Positions 1-6,570 are shown, numbered from the stretch's first letter. The stretch is DNA of 9,534 nt from Candidatus Hermodarchaeota archaeon (GCA_016840185.1 JAEOSV010000005.1:1-9534); one strand, 5' to 3'. Translations and numbers: made by a program. Notes: generated from the letters alone by a model not told the origin.

Positions 1-158
1 CAAAGGGTACAGTTCTTGCACGAGGAGGTTCGGCACGAACGGGGCTCATCATCGTGGAGATAGACCCGAGACAGGCACAGAATAAGTACCTCACAAAAAC
101 TAATAATATAATCGAAGATCGGCGCTTAGATCTGTATCACCGGATATTGCAGCCGTGA
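1..158 (+). CDS. Carbon-nitrogen hydrolase (nitrilase superfamily), C-terminal fragment
   Basis: Only the last 51 codons are present, read from base 3 and ending in TGA at 156-158; the rest lies left of the window. The fragment contains GTVLARGG, then IIVEIDP, then a DRRLDLYHRIL ending. This order (a late beta strand with an Ala/Gly-rich turn, the xxEID strand, then the DRRxDLY C-terminal motif) is typical of the nitrilase/carbon-nitrogen hydrolase fold, whose members cleave amides or nitriles with a Glu-Lys-Cys triad. The triad itself lies outside the window, so the substrate (omega-amidase, carbamoylputrescine amidase and similar) cannot be told. The gene converges on the MBL-fold gene with 18 bp between the stop codons. 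Confidence 0.72.
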   Translation, partial: KGTVLARGGSARTGLIIVEIDPRQAQNKYLTKTNNIIEDRRLDLYHRILQP

Positions 159-176
159 TAAATTGTACTTTGATCG

Positions 177-833
177 TTAAACTATGGTAAATGACTGGCC
201 TGTGGTCAGTGAAACGGGTAGAATCTCTGTTGTTTGTTGACTGAGTTCTTCAATAAACTCAGTGGATTGTGAGGTTGTTCCACTGATAGGTAAGGCACAA
301 CGGGGGTGAATTGCCAGCGTCGCTTCAACGGCGGATGTGGGTGAAAAGGTTCCTTGTTTCTTATCTGCGACTGGTACACAGAGCAAATCCGGTTTTGAAT
401 TGGCTAGTGGTCCTATCTCTTTGGCATGCCCTAAATGCAGAACAGAACCCTGTTCGCTTTTTACAAAAAACGCTGTATTTTTAGGAGCAAGGAATCCACT
501 CCGAGAGAGATGATAACCGGTGACTTGGATGTTTGCACTAATTTCAAGTGGTTGCTTAGTGTCGAGTTCCACTACAGCGTAACCATATATTCCTTCTTTC
601 CGCGCTTGATCATATACTGCATTGTTTCCAACAAGAACACTCCCCTTATCGTTGGCGAGTGCAACGGCATTTCCAAAATGCTCTATGGGAGTATGGCTAA
701 CAAGTACATAGGAGGCTTTGACCTTTTCAGGATCTATGAGAGGAACTTTATTGATGATTCCTGGGTCGAAAAGGATGTGCTTTTCAAAGTTTACTAGGAC
801 GGCAGCATATCCAAAATAGGTAATTGCAAACAT
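177..833 (-). CDS. MBL-fold (UlaG/UPF0173-like) protein with degraded metal-binding site
   Basis: The product has 218 residues, about the length of the UlaG/UPF0173 branch of the metallo-beta-lactamase fold. Family features seen are an N-terminal ITYFGYAAVLV strand (family: LGHAA), ILFDPG at 20-25, and YVLVSHTPIEHFGNA at 42-56 where the HxHxDH metal motif belongs. That motif reads H47-T-P49-I-E51-H52, so the second His is Pro and the Asp is Glu. The later bridging-Asp position (usually GD) reads GH at 135-136, and the C-terminal PIH position reads PIS at 182-184. Canonical two-metal hydrolysis is therefore doubtful; the protein may bind one metal or act non-catalytically. The ATG has a good ribosome site (GAGGAG, 843-848, 9 nt spacing). 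It lies 74 bp downstream of the IPK gene on the same strand, so co-transcription is possible. The assignment rests on motif order only. Confidence 0.68.
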   Translation of the reverse strand: MFAITYFGYAAVLVNFEKHILFDPGIINKVPLIDPEKVKASYVLVSHTPIEHFGNAVALANDKGSVLVGNNAVYDQARKEGIYGYAVVELDTKQPLEISANIQVTGYHLSRSGFLAPKNTAFFVKSEQGSVLHLGHAKEIGPLANSKPDLLCVPVADKKQGTFSPTSAVEATLAIHPRCALPISGTTSQSTEFIEELSQQTTEILPVSLTTGQSFTIV

Positions 834-842
834 GCTGAATCA

Positions 843-859
843 CTCCTCAAGGAATGAGG
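843..859 (-). promoter_or_regulatory. Ribosome binding site inside a small hairpin, MBL gene
   Basis: On the minus strand GAGGAG (843-848) precedes the ATG at 831-833 with 9 nt spacing. The TGAGG that forms part of it pairs perfectly with an upstream CCTCA (5-bp stem at 845-849 and 855-859, 5-nt loop). The stem would partly cover the ribosome site, so it could dampen translation, but a stem this short may arise by chance. Confidence 0.4.
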
Positions 860-907
860 CATTGTGAGGGATTCATGCGTTAATACATTTTCCTCAGCAT
901 ATTCTGG

Positions 908-2242
908 TTAGGGTTCACTTTGACGAAGTCGAGTTGCGGGTACAGGTTTTCCCGATATGATGCGATTCAGTGTTCCTGGCTTTCGAATATCCGTGATAAT
1001 AACTTCACAACCTTCGGGAAGACCCTTAAAGATTTCAGTGAGCTTTCCACGCATCCCTTCAGTTACATCAGCTGCATCTGAAGCAACACCCACTGCAATT
1101 TCTTCTAACACTTGTTCAAGTGTCTCTGAGGTTATCATGTCGATTCGACGAGCTTTGGAATCTTCTTTCGGATCAGCAGTATACAGACCCTCAACATCAG
1201 TAGCAAAAATGACTTTTTGAGAACCGAGTAAACGAGCTAGATACATTGAGATTTGATCCCCACTAACAATCGTGAACCCTGTCACAGTATCAGCCGCAAC
1301 ATCACCTGAGAGAATGGGAATGAACCTTTGCCGCATGAATTCCTGTAACGCTTGAAGGTCCATATGAGAGATGCGTCCTTCGAGAGTCACAATAATTGAA
1401 GAAGCCCGGATAGGGATTGCAGGTTGTTCGATTTCAAGAAACGCAGCATGTATAAGGTGTCCAAGATTGGTCATCTCTAACGCCGTTTCAGTAACTCCCA
1501 CTTTCTTTCTCCGGCTTCGTCCACCACGAGAAATCTCAAACTCTTTTGCTGGGAAATGCCCGAAAGAACCGCCACCATGCACCACGATAACTGGGTGGGA
1601 TTTCACCGCAGAGATTTCTTTAACCAATTGCTTTATCGTTTCCATACGAGCAGTTGACCGTTTCGTTTTATCAGAAATAATACTGCCACCAAGTTTGACA
1701 ATTATTGGGGATGCTAAGGTTCTCCGCTGGGATTGACGCCATCTAGGACGCCAATTTCGGAGTTTCTTTGGCCAATTTTTCCAACCGGTTTTAGCATATT
1801 GTTCCCGGTATTCGAGGTCATCCTGTATCCATTCAAGCTGACGGAAGAATCGTTCTTTACCACTAACTCGAGGGATTCCTTGAATTCCAAGTTGCTCTAA
1901 AGATGTCACCAAGTTGGCTTCAATCAATTCCTGGAGTTGCCCTTCAATCTTTGTTGGAATTACTTCATACCCTTTCTCCTTCAGCCCATCCCTAACTCCG
2001 TCTAGAACTACCCCACGACACACTTGAATGGGTTCATTTTTATGAACCCTCAAACAGCGCAAAGCTTCGACAACTAACTCCAAACCACGAGCAAGGAAAG
2101 TCTTCTTGACAAAATTAGGTTCTTGAAAATGGATAACTTCAATCTCTTTAACAACATATTCATTTGTTTCGACTCGGTAAACGCCAATAAGAACTCCACC
2201 AACCGGGTCACCCCAACCAGCATCATCGATTTGTATAGTCAC
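908..2242 (-). CDS. Isopentenyl phosphate kinase with an extra N-terminal domain
   Basis: The product has 444 residues. Residues ~178-440 form an amino-acid-kinase-fold domain with isopentenyl phosphate kinase hallmarks: VKLGGSII (182-189), VHGGGSFGH (221-229), SGDVAAD (312-318) with GFTIVSGDQI (322-331), ATDVEGLY (347-354) and DVTEGMRGK (392-400). IPK phosphorylates isopentenyl phosphate with ATP to isopentenyl diphosphate in the archaeal mevalonate pathway; the GGGSFGH histidine is characteristic. Stand-alone IPKs have roughly 250 residues, so ~170 N-terminal residues are extra. These start IQIDDAGWGDPVGGVLIG, contain VVLDGVRDGL and KIEGQLQELIEANL, and end in a basic, Trp-rich linker (~150-175). 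The opening recalls RNase HII (DEAGRGP), so an RNase H-like fold is possible but unproven. No ATG, GTG or TTG codon lies just before the kinase domain, which argues for one polypeptide. The start is GTG (2240-2242), 8 nt after GCAGGAG. Confidence 0.87.
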   Translation of the reverse strand: MTIQIDDAGWGDPVGGVLIGVYRVETNEYVVKEIEVIHFQEPNFVKKTFLARGLELVVEALRCLRVHKNEPIQVCRGVVLDGVRDGLKEKGYEVIPTKIEGQLQELIEANLVTSLEQLGIQGIPRVSGKERFFRQLEWIQDDLEYREQYAKTGWKNWPKKLRNWRPRWRQSQRRTLASPIIVKLGGSIISDKTKRSTARMETIKQLVKEISAVKSHPVIVVHGGGSFGHFPAKEFEISRGGRSRRKKVGVTETALEMTNLGHLIHAAFLEIEQPAIPIRASSIIVTLEGRISHMDLQALQEFMRQRFIPILSGDVAADTVTGFTIVSGDQISMYLARLLGSQKVIFATDVEGLYTADPKEDSKARRIDMITSETLEQVLEEIAVGVASDAADVTEGMRGKLTEIFKGLPEGCEVIITDIRKPGTLNRIISGKPVPATRLRQSEP

Positions 2243-2250
2243 AGTCGAAA

Positions 2251-2290
2251 CTCCTGCAAGGCACTACGACCTTTTCAGCTTAAATATATC
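2251..2290 (-). promoter_or_regulatory. Promoter and ribosome site of the IPK gene
   Basis: On the minus strand an A/T-rich box GATATATTTA lies at 2281-2290. An archaeal TATA box here would start transcription about 25 bp downstream, near 2258-2260. That leaves a short leader carrying GCAGGAG (2251-2257) 8 nt before the GTG start. Position and spacing agree, but no experimental start site is known. Confidence 0.5.
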
Positions 2291-2329
2291 GCAAACCGAA
2301 ACCCAAATCCATCTTGCACGTCTTTGCGC

Positions 2330-2376
2330 GATTAACTCATTGTTTACCACAGTTAATCACGGTTTTAGACGTGGTA
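2330..2376. repeat. Overlapping inverted repeats in the divergent IPK/GTPase region
   Basis: A perfect 8-bp inverted repeat GATTAACT...AGTTAATC lies at 2330-2337 and 2351-2358 with a 13-nt spacer. A second pair, TACCAC (2345-2350) and GTGGTA (2371-2376), begins inside that spacer, so the two hairpins exclude each other. The site lies about 40-70 bp upstream of the IPK TATA box and ~100 bp upstream of the GTPase TATA box. This suits an operator for a dimeric regulator acting on divergent genes, though function is inferred from position only. Nothing coding was seen in 2243-2514. Confidence 0.4.
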
Positions 2377-2455
2377 GAAATGCGTAAAACGCCGACATTA
2401 AGTGAGGAAAAGCCATTTAGGGAACCTCCAGTGTTGGGTAGCACGTATTAACATG

Positions 2456-2464
2456 GTTTAAATC
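2456..2464 (+). promoter_or_regulatory. Probable TATA box of the GTPase gene
   Basis: GTTTAAATC at 2456-2464 is the best TATA-like element before the GTPase. It predicts a transcription start near 2487 and a leader of about 28 nt. The leader has only a weak ribosome site (GAAAGGCGAG, followed by C-rich sequence before the ATG at 2515). Confidence 0.35.
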
Positions 2465-2514
2465 TCTTATCCAGACGACTAGAAAAAGAATGCGAGAAAG
2501 GCGAGCGACCCCCC

Positions 2515-3090
2515 ATGTCGTTAAACGAACATACCTTCAAGTTAGTAATCATTGGGGACCCGATGGTGGGCAAGACCAGCATCATTAATCGATTTATTAC
2601 CAAAACATTCGAGCATTCATATCATCAGACCCTTGGGACACAACTAAATTGCTCAGAAATTGTCGTAGGTGATGTTCTGATCCGACTGATTATCTGGGAC
2701 CTGGCGGGTCAACCACGTTTTGAAAGTGTTCGAAAACTCTTCCTGTTGGGAAGTGATGCCGTAATAGTCTCCTTCGATTTGACACGGGCAGAGACTTTTG
2801 ACAACGTCGAAGGATGGCTCCAAGCATTTCGTCAGGCAGTTCCCAATGAAGCCCCCAGTGTTTTAGTAGGAAACAAGGTGGACTTGGCATCGAAACGTAT
2901 GATATCAGTAGCGGAAGCCTACCAACGCCACATCAATTTGGAATTCGATAATTACTTTGAAACCTCAGCACGATCAGGAGAAAACGTAGGAGAATTGTTT
3001 GACCAAGTGACCCGGTTACTAATTTATAACCGATTGGCAGAATTACGCGAAAAATTACAACCATTCATCTACTCGTCTTTTGCCTCTTAG
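2515..3090 (+). CDS. Ras/Rab-superfamily small GTPase (Asgard type)
   Basis: The product is a 191-residue single-domain GTPase with every G box intact. G1/P-loop is GDPMVGKT (14-21); switch I with the Mg-binding Thr is YHQTLGTQ (Thr39); G3 is WDLAGQ (61-66) with catalytic-position Gln66; G4 is NKVD (120-123); G5 is TSA (150-152). The WDxAGQ and YxxTxG patterns are those of Rab/Ras/Ran-type eukaryotic signature GTPases, which are expanded in Asgard archaea. The protein ends in ...IYSSFAS, so there is no C-terminal prenylation cysteine and no N-terminal Gly2 for myristoylation; stable lipid anchoring of the eukaryotic kind is not evident. It should cycle between GDP and GTP as a switch, with regulators unknown. 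No GAP or GEF gene is adjacent. It is divergent from the IPK gene and followed by a co-directed membrane protein after 261 bp. Confidence 0.92.
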   Translation: MSLNEHTFKLVIIGDPMVGKTSIINRFITKTFEHSYHQTLGTQLNCSEIVVGDVLIRLIIWDLAGQPRFESVRKLFLLGSDAVIVSFDLTRAETFDNVEGWLQAFRQAVPNEAPSVLVGNKVDLASKRMISVAEAYQRHINLEFDNYFETSARSGENVGELFDQVTRLLIYNRLAELREKLQPFIYSSFAS

Positions 3091-3202
3091 AGCGATTGGA
3101 TCTTGATTTTTAATTTATCCAGAATCTCAGATGCCCCTCTATCATAATAATAATCATTAATTACCAATCTTTTCGGTAAACCCTCAACTCACTGTTAGCA
3201 TA

Positions 3203-3221
3203 TTTTTTGGATTCCAAAAAA
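3203..3221. repeat. 8-bp inverted repeat (T6GG / CCA6) between GTPase and membrane protein
   Basis: TTTTTTGG (3203-3210) and CCAAAAAA (3214-3221) form a perfect 8-bp stem with a 3-nt ATT loop. It lies 113 bp after the GTPase stop and ~80 bp before the next TATA box. It could mark a transcript end for the GTPase or bind a regulator of the next gene. The remaining sequence of 3091-3351 is A/T-rich and shows no coding-like frame. Confidence 0.4.
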
Positions 3222-3298
3222 CGATTTGTTACTCTCTCAATAGGTAATATGATGTTTTTCACCAGCTACAGATGAAAAAAGAAACACAAACCATCAAG

Positions 3299-3346
3299 CT
3301 TAAGATATTCTCTTTCACAGATACATCGTGATTCCACCTCGAGGGG
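3299..3346 (+). promoter_or_regulatory. Promoter and ribosome site fixing the membrane-protein start
   Basis: CTTAAGATATT at about 3299-3309 is a TATA-like box predicting transcription from about 3330. GAGGGG at 3341-3346 lies 5 nt before the ATG at 3352. Both place translation at 3352 rather than at the in-frame GTG at 3328, which would lie at or before the predicted transcript start. Confidence 0.5.
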
Positions 3347-3351
3347 TATGT

Positions 3352-4395
3352 ATGTCGAAACCCATTCCTTCACAGGCTACCAACTCGTCTGACGTAGGAA
3401 ATGTAGAAACGTCTTACAAGAGAAAAGATTGGCTAGCAAACGCCTCGTTTGGAGATGCCTTCCAGAAAAGTATCTATCTTTTTCAACATGAGTTTCGATG
3501 GCTTGTACTCGTGTTTTTCATCGGCGGATTCACGTTATCACTCATTCTCATCCCAGTAAATTCGATTATTGCGAACCTCGAATTCTTAATAGCCACTGAG
3601 ATTTTTGCTCCAATTCCGGACATAATATTGCTTTTTGACCTTCTAATCATGAGTCTGTCCTGGGGGTTAGTACAAAGGTTTGTGCTGTTTTTCGGAACTT
3701 TCCTTCTCTCGACCCTTGCCGTGTATCATATGATGAAAAGTGTCCCATTACTTAATCTGTTGGTTCCGAAGGACTGTGAAACCCGGTTTCCATTTATTTC
3801 GACCATTATCGCCGCCCTTGCTACTGCTACGAGTCTCACACTTGCGAGTGTAATTCCTGTCGTCGTTCCCCTTCTCCAAGTTTTGTACTTTTTCCTCCCG
3901 GTGCTTTTAGTTCTTGGACAATTTTCAATGACAAGGACATTTAGGTTAAGTATTGGATTACGTGTAAATCATTGGATTCGAATTCTTGGTGCAATTGTGT
4001 TAGGGTACATTCTCATCGTTTTTGCCAGCGTCTTAGGCTTGACGATTTATCTGAACATTGAAGTCGTTCTCAGTTTGTATGGCGTTTCCCTTGGTCTTGC
4101 AGGCCCGATTCTTCTAAGTTTGTTGACCCAGATTCCAGTGGCTATGGTTGCACCATTAGTACCATTGTTCTCGATTGCCTTTTTTGCAGGAGCACGTGGG
4201 GCTTACCGTGAAAAGCAACATAGCAAATACATGCAACAACCAGGAGTCCAACCTCAACAACCCCGATACATCCCGTTAGAGGAAGCCGTGCCATCAAGAG
4301 ACCTTTGCCAGGAATGCAGTAAGCCACTGGAACCCGGTGTGAATTATTGTACTCAATGTGGACACCCAATCAAGAGTTCAAATTCACATACTTGA
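3352..4395 (+). CDS. Polytopic membrane protein with C-terminal zinc ribbon
   Basis: The product has 347 residues from the ATG chosen by its ribosome site (an in-frame GTG 24 bp upstream would add 8 residues). After ~45 polar N-terminal residues come about six or seven hydrophobic segments, roughly 50-68, 108-128, 148-172, 174-190, 210-232, 236-256 and 260-281. A Gln/Pro-rich linker (~290-310) follows. The tail is a compact zinc ribbon with CQEC (319-322) and CTQC (333-336) spaced by ten residues, the form of small double-CxxC zinc-ribbon modules. The ribbon would lie on one membrane face, presumably the cytoplasm, and could bind protein or nucleic acid. I do not recognise the membrane domain, and no transport or enzyme motif is visible. 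Its stop codon is 2 bp from that of the convergent RecA-like gene. Confidence 0.82.
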   Translation: MSKPIPSQATNSSDVGNVETSYKRKDWLANASFGDAFQKSIYLFQHEFRWLVLVFFIGGFTLSLILIPVNSIIANLEFLIATEIFAPIPDIILLFDLLIMSLSWGLVQRFVLFFGTFLLSTLAVYHMMKSVPLLNLLVPKDCETRFPFISTIIAALATATSLTLASVIPVVVPLLQVLYFFLPVLLVLGQFSMTRTFRLSIGLRVNHWIRILGAIVLGYILIVFASVLGLTIYLNIEVVLSLYGVSLGLAGPILLSLLTQIPVAMVAPLVPLFSIAFFAGARGAYREKQHSKYMQQPGVQPQQPRYIPLEEAVPSRDLCQECSKPLEPGVNYCTQCGHPIKSSNSHT

Positions 4396-4397
4396 CC

Positions 4398-5015
4398 TTA
4401 AGTGAGCAGAATTTTCCTTGGGAGAAATTGGAGAATCATCGTTGAGATTTCAGCTAGTTGAGCTGGAACCACTGTTTCAATTCGATGAAACTGTCGACCT
4501 CCAAAATCCGAAACTACAACTGCGTATCCTTTCTGTGCGAACATTTTTGCAGCATCATATTGGAATTGTAATCCTTCAGCTGAGTGTTTAACTCCACCCC
4601 TCATCCGTCCGAAGAGACCAGACGGGTCGACTAATACGAAGACGGGCGGTTTTCGTTTCGATGGGGTGCGACTTTGTAGTCGAACGAGTTCATCGAGAGC
4701 ATGACCCTCATCAAGAATGACACGGAGCAAAAGATTCTGGAGGACTTTACCAATGTTTGCTTTCCTTTGAGTCAATAATTGTTGGAGGTAGACGGTTTTG
4801 ATCCGTCGATTATAGTCGAAAACATAGACTCGACGTTTGTTAAGAAGGAGTTGAGCAATCAGAATATGGAGTAGACGAATATAATCGCTATTACCAGCAT
4901 GGATAATGGTAAAGAAACTTCCTCGATTCATTTGTGCCTGTGTGTGAGTGGCTAGACAGGTTAAGACCTTTTGACTCGTTTCCGATCGTTCAACGATTCC
5001 TGAATAGTGTGACAT
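4398..5015 (-). CDS. RecA/RadB-core-like protein lacking a Walker A loop
   Basis: The product has 205 residues. Its order resembles a RecA-superfamily ATPase core. A first strand FFTIIHAGNSDY (34-45) stands where GxxxxGKT would be, followed by helix IRLLHILIAQLL, strand RVYVFDYNR (62-70), a segment VLQNLLLRVILDEGHALDELVRLQ (91-114) that resembles the RadA/RadB region after Walker B strand precursors, a hydrophobic strand VFVLVD (125-130) like Walker B, and YAVVVSDFGG (164-173) like the later sensor strand. There is no Gly-Lys-Ser/Thr, so ATP binding by a P-loop is not expected. RadB-type recombinase mediators and KaiC-like proteins are candidate relatives. The similarity is by pattern only and could be another Rossmann-like fold. 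It has its own promoter and converges on the membrane protein. Confidence 0.45.
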   Translation of the reverse strand: MSHYSGIVERSETSQKVLTCLATHTQAQMNRGSFFTIIHAGNSDYIRLLHILIAQLLLNKRRVYVFDYNRRIKTVYLQQLLTQRKANIGKVLQNLLLRVILDEGHALDELVRLQSRTPSKRKPPVFVLVDPSGLFGRMRGGVKHSAEGLQFQYDAAKMFAQKGYAVVVSDFGGRQFHRIETVVPAQLAEISTMILQFLPRKILLT

Positions 5016-5042
5016 TGATTCCGAGTTCCATTGAAATTCGAT

Positions 5043-5050
5043 GTTATAAC
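5043..5050 (-). promoter_or_regulatory. TATA box of the RecA-like gene
   Basis: The perfect palindrome GTTATAAC is centred about 31 bp before the ATG at 5013-5015, which predicts a leader of only ~5 nt. An AAGGAG upstream is too far from the ATG to serve as its ribosome site, consistent with near-leaderless translation. Confidence 0.45.
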
Positions 5051-5103
5051 TCCTTAATACTCTTTAATTTACTAAGTCTAGAACATAAACAGAGCACTGA
5101 TTA

Positions 5104-5484
5104 ATGCTGGAGCTTTACCCTATCTTGGGTATCAAACATAAAGAAAGGCAAATCCTAGTAGTTCAAATGTTTTGAAGACGGTGTCGAATACCGTGAAACA
5201 CCCGTTTCGAATAGGGAAATTAAGATCCGTTTTCTCAGACAGTTCCGATGAGATATCGCCCGTAGCGACGCTATGCAACGGGTCATGGACGGAGCATGTT
5301 GTGAAGACTTCGACTGGCGAGCCACAATCTTTGGATTGGAGATGATTGAAGAACAATGAAGAAACTAACAGAGAAGGAAGCTGAAATTCAACTGGACAAA
5401 GAAGTAATCATTATTGACTCCCATCATCTCGGTTTAATTATCAGGGAAGAACCGTATCTCAATTCTTCGTTTTCTGGGTTCTAG
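5104..5484 (+). pseudogene. Probable decayed gene, coding-like in alternating frames
   Basis: The stretch 5016-5506 has no intact long gene, but the plus strand reads like protein in linked pieces. An ATG at 5104 opens MLELYPILGI... to a TGA at 5173. Another frame continues EDGVEYRETPVSNREIK... from 5174, broken only by TGA at 5249-5251, through DIARSDAMQRVMDGACCEDF to TGA at 5357-5359. An ATG overlapping that stop (ATGA) then opens a 42-codon frame, MKKLTEKEAEIQLDKE..., to TAG at 5482-5484. First and last pieces share a frame, so two compensating shifts plus one stop would restore a single ~127-codon gene. Purine-first codons (GAA, GAC, ATC, GTC) dominate throughout. Assembly error is an alternative cause. 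I do not recognise the family; the 42-codon piece alone could be a real small gene. Confidence 0.38.
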
Positions 5485-5506
5485 ATCAGTTAGTTTCTCA
5501 GAAATT

Positions 5507-6535
5507 TTAGATCCTGACTCGAAATAACCAATTGAGATTGGTTAGAAAATTCGATGAAAGGACCAGGGAAGGCTCAACGTAACAGTGGAGAATGCATTTC
5601 TGGCAATTCTGTGTTTCTTTCCAGTTAAATTCATCGATTGCGGTTTTGATGTCTGTTTCAAGAATAGAAACGCTGGGTGCGTATTCATTACCGACATAAC
5701 AAGGTAAAACCAGGCTTCCCTTTGGGTCTACGTTGATTGAGACCCAGGGTTTGCACTTCCAATTTTTTTCTTTTGCCATGACTTTCAAATAATTGATTGA
5801 ATTCATAAGGGGATACCCTTTATTCTTCATCTCAATGAGTTTATGGGCTATCTGCATAATTTCGTTTGGTGTAGGTGCAGACGCATCGGCATTACAGTAA
5901 TTGTAAGCTCCAGCTACGAATATTCCTACATCCAATTCCTTTGCCAACTTGACCATATCTTCTATCTCGTGGAGATTATCGGCCAATATTGTTGTGTTGA
6001 TTGTCACGGAGACCTTCTCGTTGGATGCAATTATGCCTCTAATCGCTTTGTTGAAGCATCCGCCGACTCCTCTAATCGTGTCATGAGTTTTTCCTAGACC
6101 ATCCAACGAAACATAGAGGGCGCCGTTGATGTATGGTGCTATCTCATCAATTCTGGACTCGAGGAGAGTCCCATTAGTAATAAGGCTTGTATGCAAAGGC
6201 AAAGACCGGGAAAAACCAAGAATGTTGACCAAGTCATTTCTCAGGAGCGGTTCTCCTCCTTCAAACGCAATCCCAAAAACGCCCGAATCATAAATCTGCT
6301 TCAGAATTACTTTTTCCTTCGCTAGACTTGTATCCGTGCTAGATCTTTTCCAGAAGGGACACATATTGCACCGGAGATTGCAGTTATATGTTAGCTTGTG
6401 CCCACAAAACAGTGGAACCTTTAGTCCCAGGAAGTTTGAGAATAGCCCACGAAAGAGTTTCAGCCCTAGCCACAACGTTTCCATGTAATAGCGAGCGTTT
6501 TTTTCTTCACTGAAACAGTTGGAAACTTGCCTCAT
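5507..6535 (-). CDS. Radical SAM protein with SPASM-like C-terminal cysteines
   Basis: The product has 342 residues. The cluster motif CNLRCNMC (Cys52, Cys56, Cys59; CxxxCxxC) binds the [4Fe-4S] cluster that cleaves S-adenosylmethionine. It is followed by FEGGEPLLR (GGEP, 93-96) and later core strands (SLITNGTLL, YVSLDG). The C-terminal part carries Cys261, Cys279, Cys311, Cys314 and Cys318 (last three as CxxCxxxC), which resembles a SPASM/Twitch auxiliary-cluster domain found in enzymes that modify peptides or proteins. The GSLVLPCY stretch fits this type. The substrate is unknown and no precursor-peptide gene is evident next to it. Residues ~20-42 are hydrophobic and might contact membrane. 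The ATG at 6533-6535 lies 26 bp from a strong TATA box, so the message is probably leaderless; this supports Met1 over Met18. Confidence 0.88.
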   Translation of the reverse strand: MRQVSNCFSEEKNARYYMETLWLGLKLFRGLFSNFLGLKVPLFCGHKLTYNCNLRCNMCPFWKRSSTDTSLAKEKVILKQIYDSGVFGIAFEGGEPLLRNDLVNILGFSRSLPLHTSLITNGTLLESRIDEIAPYINGALYVSLDGLGKTHDTIRGVGGCFNKAIRGIIASNEKVSVTINTTILADNLHEIEDMVKLAKELDVGIFVAGAYNYCNADASAPTPNEIMQIAHKLIEMKNKGYPLMNSINYLKVMAKEKNWKCKPWVSINVDPKGSLVLPCYVGNEYAPSVSILETDIKTAIDEFNWKETQNCQKCILHCYVEPSLVLSSNFLTNLNWLFRVRI

Positions 6536-6557
6536 CTCTTAAATCACTTCAACCGCC

Positions 6558-6565
6558 TTTATAAA
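6558..6565 (-). promoter_or_regulatory. TATA box of the radical SAM gene
   Basis: TTTATAAA on the minus strand is a near-consensus archaeal TATA box. Its centre is about 26 bp from the A of the ATG, so transcription should begin at or within a few bases of the start codon (leaderless message). Confidence 0.62.
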
Positions 6566-6570
6566 TCTAA

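Noticed and set aside
435..1736. Plus-strand open frames of 87-121 codons at 435-797, 957-1220 and 1371-1736
   Set aside because: They lie antisense to the MBL and IPK genes, have no ribosome site or recognisable motif, and are shadows of strongly supported genes.
3328..3351. Upstream GTG start for the membrane protein
   Set aside because: The GAGGGG ribosome site and the TATA position both fit the ATG at 3352; the GTG lies at the edge of the predicted transcript.
5116..5131. TACCC/GGGTA hairpin
   Set aside because: The stem is only 5 bp and lies within the coding-like frame starting at 5104; no T-run follows.
5132..5356. Minus-strand 74-codon frame
   Set aside because: It is rich in Phe and Cys without pattern, and the plus strand of the same bases shows better coding-like codon use; probably a shadow of the decayed gene.
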